This document shows positions 60,772-64,000 of a DNA stretch of 64,000 nt, piece after piece. The DNA is from Sapientia aquatica. GTDB lineage: Bacteria > Pseudomonadota > Gammaproteobacteria > Burkholderiales > Burkholderiaceae_D. The stretch is taken from positions 496,001-560,000 of the forward strand of contig NZ_SMYL01000001.1 in NCBI RefSeq assembly GCF_004358105.1, in the 5' to 3' direction. Within the stretch, counting starts at the first letter, position 1. Each line of letters starts with the position of its first letter. The translations under genes and the position numbers were made by a program. The notes beneath the pieces are model-generated. The model had not been told where the DNA came from, searched no databases, and saw only the letters and a program-made list of their open reading frames with translations.

Positions 60772-62303
60772 CGATACCAACGATTTACGTACCGATTGAT
60801 TCGTCTGCCATTGCGCTGGGCGCCAATGAAGTGGCCGAAAAAATCGCTAGCCAAGCACAAGCCCGTGGCATTGAAATCAAGCTCATTCGCAATGGTTCAC
60901 GCGGCATGTTTTGGTTGGAACCTATGGTCGAAGTCGCGACCGATAAAGGCCGAATCGCCTTTGGTCCGATTGAAGTGGAGGACGTAGCTGGATTGTTTGA
61001 GGCGGACTTTATTCATGCAGGATCGCATCCTAAGTCCTTGGGCTTGACCGAAGAAATCCCTTTTTTAAAAAACCAAGAACGTTTAACGTTTATGCGCGTT
61101 GGTATCACCGAGCCGACTTCGCTAGACGATTATTTGGCGCACGAAGGTTATGTTGGTTTGCGCCATGCGGCGGCGATGGCGGCGGCTGATGTGGTGCAGC
61201 AGGTGCTGGATTCGGGCTTGCGCGGACGCGGCGGTGCGGCTTTCCCAACGGGGATTAAGTGGAAAACGGTACTCAACGCACCAGCCGATCAAAAGTACGT
61301 GGTGTGTAATGCAGATGAAGGCGATTCGGGTACCTTTTCGGACCGCATGGTGATGGAAAACGATCCGTTCATGTTGATCGAAGGGATGACCATTGCTGGC
61401 TTAGCGGTCGGCGCGACACGCGGATTTATTTATGTGCGTTCGGAATATCCCCATGCTATCGCCGCATTAAATAAGGCGATTGCGCTAGCTAACCAACACG
61501 GCTATTTAGGCAAAAATATTTGCGGCTTTGGGCATGACTTTGAGTTGGAAGTACGAAAGGCGGCAGGTTCCTATGTCTGCGGTGAGGAAACTGCATTGTT
61601 AGAAAGCATAGAAGGGCGGCGCGGCATTGTGCGCGCTAAACCGCCATTGCCAGCGATTGAAGGATTATTCGGCAAACCGACTGTGATTAACAACGTAATC
61701 TCGTTAGCCGCGGTACCACTAATTTTGGCGCGCGGTGCGGAATTCTACAAAAACTGCGGCATGGGACGTTCACGCGGCACCTTGCCGATTCAGTTGGCAG
61801 GCAACGTTAAGCAGGGCGGTTTGGTTGAGAAGGCGTTCGGCGTGACCTTGCGCGATTTGTTGGACAACTATGCGGGCGGCACAGCCAGCGGTCGGCCGAT
61901 TCGCGCCGTGCAAGTCGGCGGCCCCTTGGGCGCGTATATGCCCGAATCGCAATTTGATACGCCGATTGATTACGAAGCGTTTGCCGCCATTGGTGCGACC
62001 GTTGGGCACGGCGGGATTGTGGTGTTTGACGATACTGTCGATATGGCCAAACAAGCGCGCTATGCGATGGAATTTTGCGCTGCCGAATCGTGCGGAAAAT
62101 GCACGCCATGCCGGATTGGCTCGACGCGCGGTGTTGAGACAGTCGATAAAATTATCGCCAACCAAGATCGCGTGCAGCAGGTGGAATTATTGCGCGATTT
62201 ATGCGATGTGATGGTCAGCGGTTCGCTGTGCGCGATGGGCAGCTTGACGCCTAATCCTGTGTTGTCGGCGTTAAATTATTTTCCGAATGATTTTAATCGG
62301 TGA
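60768..62303 (+). CDS. fdsB: NAD-dependent formate dehydrogenase beta subunit
   Basis: The 511-residue protein resembles NuoF with an N-terminal thioredoxin-like extension. It has the NADH/FMN-binding GLRGRGGAAFPTGIKW and GSYVCGEETALLESIEG and the 4Fe-4S motif ESCGKCTPCRIGS. It reduces NAD+ with electrons from formate. Its ATG overlaps the fdsG stop (ATGA). A 110-base gap, unusually long for this operon, precedes fdsA. Confidence 0.94.
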   Translation: MTIPTIYVPIDSSAIALGANEVAEKIASQAQARGIEIKLIRNGSRGMFWLEPMVEVATDKGRIAFGPIEVEDVAGLFEADFIHAGSHPKSLGLTEEIPFLKNQERLTFMRVGITEPTSLDDYLAHEGYVGLRHAAAMAAADVVQQVLDSGLRGRGGAAFPTGIKWKTVLNAPADQKYVVCNADEGDSGTFSDRMVMENDPFMLIEGMTIAGLAVGATRGFIYVRSEYPHAIAALNKAIALANQHGYLGKNICGFGHDFELEVRKAAGSYVCGEETALLESIEGRRGIVRAKPPLPAIEGLFGKPTVINNVISLAAVPLILARGAEFYKNCGMGRSRGTLPIQLAGNVKQGGLVEKAFGVTLRDLLDNYAGGTASGRPIRAVQVGGPLGAYMPESQFDTPIDYEAFAAIGATVGHGGIVVFDDTVDMAKQARYAMEFCAAESCGKCTPCRIGSTRGVETVDKIIANQDRVQQVELLRDLCDVMVSGSLCAMGSLTPNPVLSALNYFPNDFNR

Positions 62304-62413
62304 GCGGCATTAGCGAGCGCGAAGCAGGTGCATCAAGGTTGACAACGATTTTTTAATGTATCCACCAAAATAATAAATTTTCCCAAATAGTTATCTTGGG
62401 TAAAGGACGACAA

Positions 62414-64000
62414 ATGAACCAACTAAACCAAACCGATTACGGCACCCCAGCGCGCCAATCCGAGAACCTGGTCACGATTGAAATTGATGGCGTAGAAGTC
62501 CAAGTCGCCGCCGGAACGTCGGTGATGCGCGCAGCGGTAGAAGCGGGCGTGAACGTGCCAAAATTGTGTGCCACCGATAGTTTGGAGCCGTTCGGTTCAT
62601 GCCGTTTATGTTTGGTTGAAATCGAAGGTCGGCGCGGTTACCCCGCTTCCTGCACCACGCCGTGCGAGCCGGGCATGAAGGTCAAAACCCAATCACCAAA
62701 ACTGGCCAGCCTGCGCAAAGGCGTCATGGAGTTATACATCTCTGACCATCCGCTCGATTGTTTAACCTGCCCAACCAACGGTAATTGCGAATTGCAAGAC
62801 ATGGCTGGCGTGGTTGGCTTGCGCGAAGTGCGGTACGGCTACGAAGGTAAAAATCATCTGGAATTAAAAAAGGACGAATCCAATCCTTACTTCACCTACG
62901 ACGCATCGAAATGCATCGTCTGCAATCGCTGCGTGCGAGCCTGTGAAGAAACGCAAGGAACCTTCGCCTTGACGATTTCTGGCCGCGGCTTTGAATCGCG
63001 TGTTTCTCCGGGGCAGAGCCAGCCATTTATGGAATCCGAATGCGTCTCCTGCGGCGCTTGCGTCGATGCCTGCCCAACTGCCACCTTGACCGAAAAAACC
63101 ATAATCATGATGGGGCAAGCGGAACACAGCAAGATCACGACGTGTGCGTATTGCGGCGTTGGTTGCTCGTTCAAAGCCGAAATGAAAGGCAATGAAGTTG
63201 TGCGCATGGTGCCGAACAAGGATGGACACGCGAACCACGGACATTCTTGCGTGAAAGGTCGTTTTGCATGGGGTTATGCAACCCACAAAGACCGCATGTT
63301 AAAGCCCATGATTCGTAAAAATATCACCGATCCTTGGAAAGAAGTGTCGTGGGACGAAGCCTTAAATTACGCCGCGTCCGAATTCCGCCGAATTCAAGCC
63401 AAGTTTGGTAAAGATTCCATCGGCGGCATTACTTCGTCACGCTGCACCAACGAAGAAACGTATTTGGTACAGAAATTAGTGCGCGCTGCGTTTGGCAATA
63501 ACAACGTCGATACCTGCGCCCGGGTGTGCCATTCGCCAACCGGCTTTGGACTTAAACAAACGCTGGGCGAATCGGCTGGAACCCAGACGTTTGATTCGGT
63601 CATGAAGTCCGACGTCATCATGATTATTGGTGCCAATCCGGCGGCTGCGCATCCAGTATTCGCCTCCCAAATGAAGCGCCGCTTGCGCCAAGGCGCAAAG
63701 CTGATCGTGATCGATCCGCGCACCACAGAAATGGTCAAGTCACCGCACATTCAAGCGGATTATCATTTAAAACTGAAACCGGGGACCAATGTGGCCGTGA
63801 TTACCGCATTAGCGCATGTGATCATGAGCGAGAAATTGTTCGACGCCGATTACATCGCGCAACGCTGCGACACCGAATCGTTTGAACATTGGACTAAGTT
63901 CGTATTGAAACCAGAAAATTCGCCCGAAGCGATGGAGCCGATTACTGGCGTGAGCGCCGAGGAACTGCGCGGTGCCGCGCGCATGTACGCGCAAGGGAAT
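62414..64000 (+). CDS. fdsA: NAD-dependent formate dehydrogenase catalytic alpha subunit, 3'-truncated by the window edge
   Basis: 529 codons are visible, with the end outside the window. Order of domains: a 2Fe-2S ferredoxin domain (Cys52, 63, 66, 80), a His/Cys 4Fe-4S site (DHPLDCLTCPTNGNC), two ferredoxin-type 4Fe-4S clusters (Cys167-177 and Cys210-220), the catalytic-domain 4Fe-4S (CAYCGVGC), then the Mo-bis-MGD core. The Mo ligand is Cys372 (ARVCHSPTG), with His373 next to it, so this is a Cys enzyme, not a selenocysteine one. It oxidises formate to CO2. The ATG at 62414 follows AAAGGA. Confidence 0.94.
   Translation, partial: MNQLNQTDYGTPARQSENLVTIEIDGVEVQVAAGTSVMRAAVEAGVNVPKLCATDSLEPFGSCRLCLVEIEGRRGYPASCTTPCEPGMKVKTQSPKLASLRKGVMELYISDHPLDCLTCPTNGNCELQDMAGVVGLREVRYGYEGKNHLELKKDESNPYFTYDASKCIVCNRCVRACEETQGTFALTISGRGFESRVSPGQSQPFMESECVSCGACVDACPTATLTEKTIIMMGQAEHSKITTCAYCGVGCSFKAEMKGNEVVRMVPNKDGHANHGHSCVKGRFAWGYATHKDRMLKPMIRKNITDPWKEVSWDEALNYAASEFRRIQAKFGKDSIGGITSSRCTNEETYLVQKLVRAAFGNNNVDTCARVCHSPTGFGLKQTLGESAGTQTFDSVMKSDVIMIIGANPAAAHPVFASQMKRRLRQGAKLIVIDPRTTEMVKSPHIQADYHLKLKPGTNVAVITALAHVIMSEKLFDADYIAQRCDTESFEHWTKFVLKPENSPEAMEPITGVSAEELRGAARMYAQGN

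Noticed and set aside
61770-62211. Open frames of 100-131 codons overlapping fdsB on both strands.
   Set aside because: They are antisense or shifted-frame shadows within a highly conserved gene.

Overview
The window reads as a stretch of a betaproteobacterial chromosome, most likely Burkholderiales and probably an Oxalobacteraceae-type organism. Grounds are the rpsF-priB-rpsR-rplI ribosomal block, the divergent rne/rluC pair, the rpoE-rseA-rseB-mucD block placed beside the fab cluster, and an fdsGBA formate dehydrogenase. GC content looks close to half. No insertion sequence, integrase, prophage, CRISPR array, rRNA or tRNA gene was seen; this is core chromosome with small accessory pieces.

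Layout. 1-14.3 kb: tail of a response regulator, maf, then yceD-rpmF-plsX-fabHDG-acpP-fabF (fatty acid synthesis), a YgfX-like membrane protein, the envelope-stress block rpoE-rseA-rseB-mucD, and a glutaredoxin-rnhB-SPOUT methyltransferase trio. 14.3-18.1 kb: ompW and molybdenum cofactor genes moeA-mobA-moaA (minus strand). 18.3-26.5 kb: rmuC, an unrecognised Cys-His-Asp protein, rne with a long leader, rluC, a HAD phosphatase and a small Rieske protein. 26.5-34.1 kb: a putative small RNA, ccoI split into two reading frames, ccoS, mnmH, a patatin lipoprotein, an NlpC/P60 hydrolase, a GlcG/HbpS-like protein and an aldo/keto reductase. 34.2-43.3 kb: rpsF-priB-rpsR-rplI, dnaB, a PhoU-like/Pit phosphate transport pair, cysK, trhP and an HDOD protein. 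43.3-56 kb: a second putative small RNA, an S9 peptidase, a CZB-domain protein, tesA/ABC ATPase, a glycosyltransferase with a membrane partner, a HAD hydrolase, a WrbA-like flavoprotein, a metY-hydrolase-RhtB operon, a CBS protein and a 2OG-Fe(II) oxygenase. 56.3-64 kb: formate metabolism, with an OFA-family transporter, fdhD, a ModE-like regulator and fdsG-fdsB-fdsA (fdsA runs off the end).

How it works together. Formate or oxalate transport, the Mo-dependent NAD-linked formate dehydrogenase, its sulfurtransferase FdhD and the molybdopterin genes form one functional theme. A second theme is oxygen response: near-perfect FNR/ANR boxes lie at the same spacing from a -10 hexamer before ompW and trhP, and ccoI-ccoS (maturation of the high-affinity cbb3 oxidase) is present. 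A sigma-E-type promoter lies directly before rpoE, implying autoregulation.

The least explained items are two putative small RNAs (about 26747-26852 and 43636-43817), each with a promoter-like element and a strong terminator but no gene; the Cys-His-Asp protein at 19.7-20.3 kb; the 13-bp tandem repeat in the cysK leader; the 18-bp tandem repeat between rne and rluC; and inverted repeats before the fds operon and near 50.8 kb. I found no clear-cut multi-gene system that is new.
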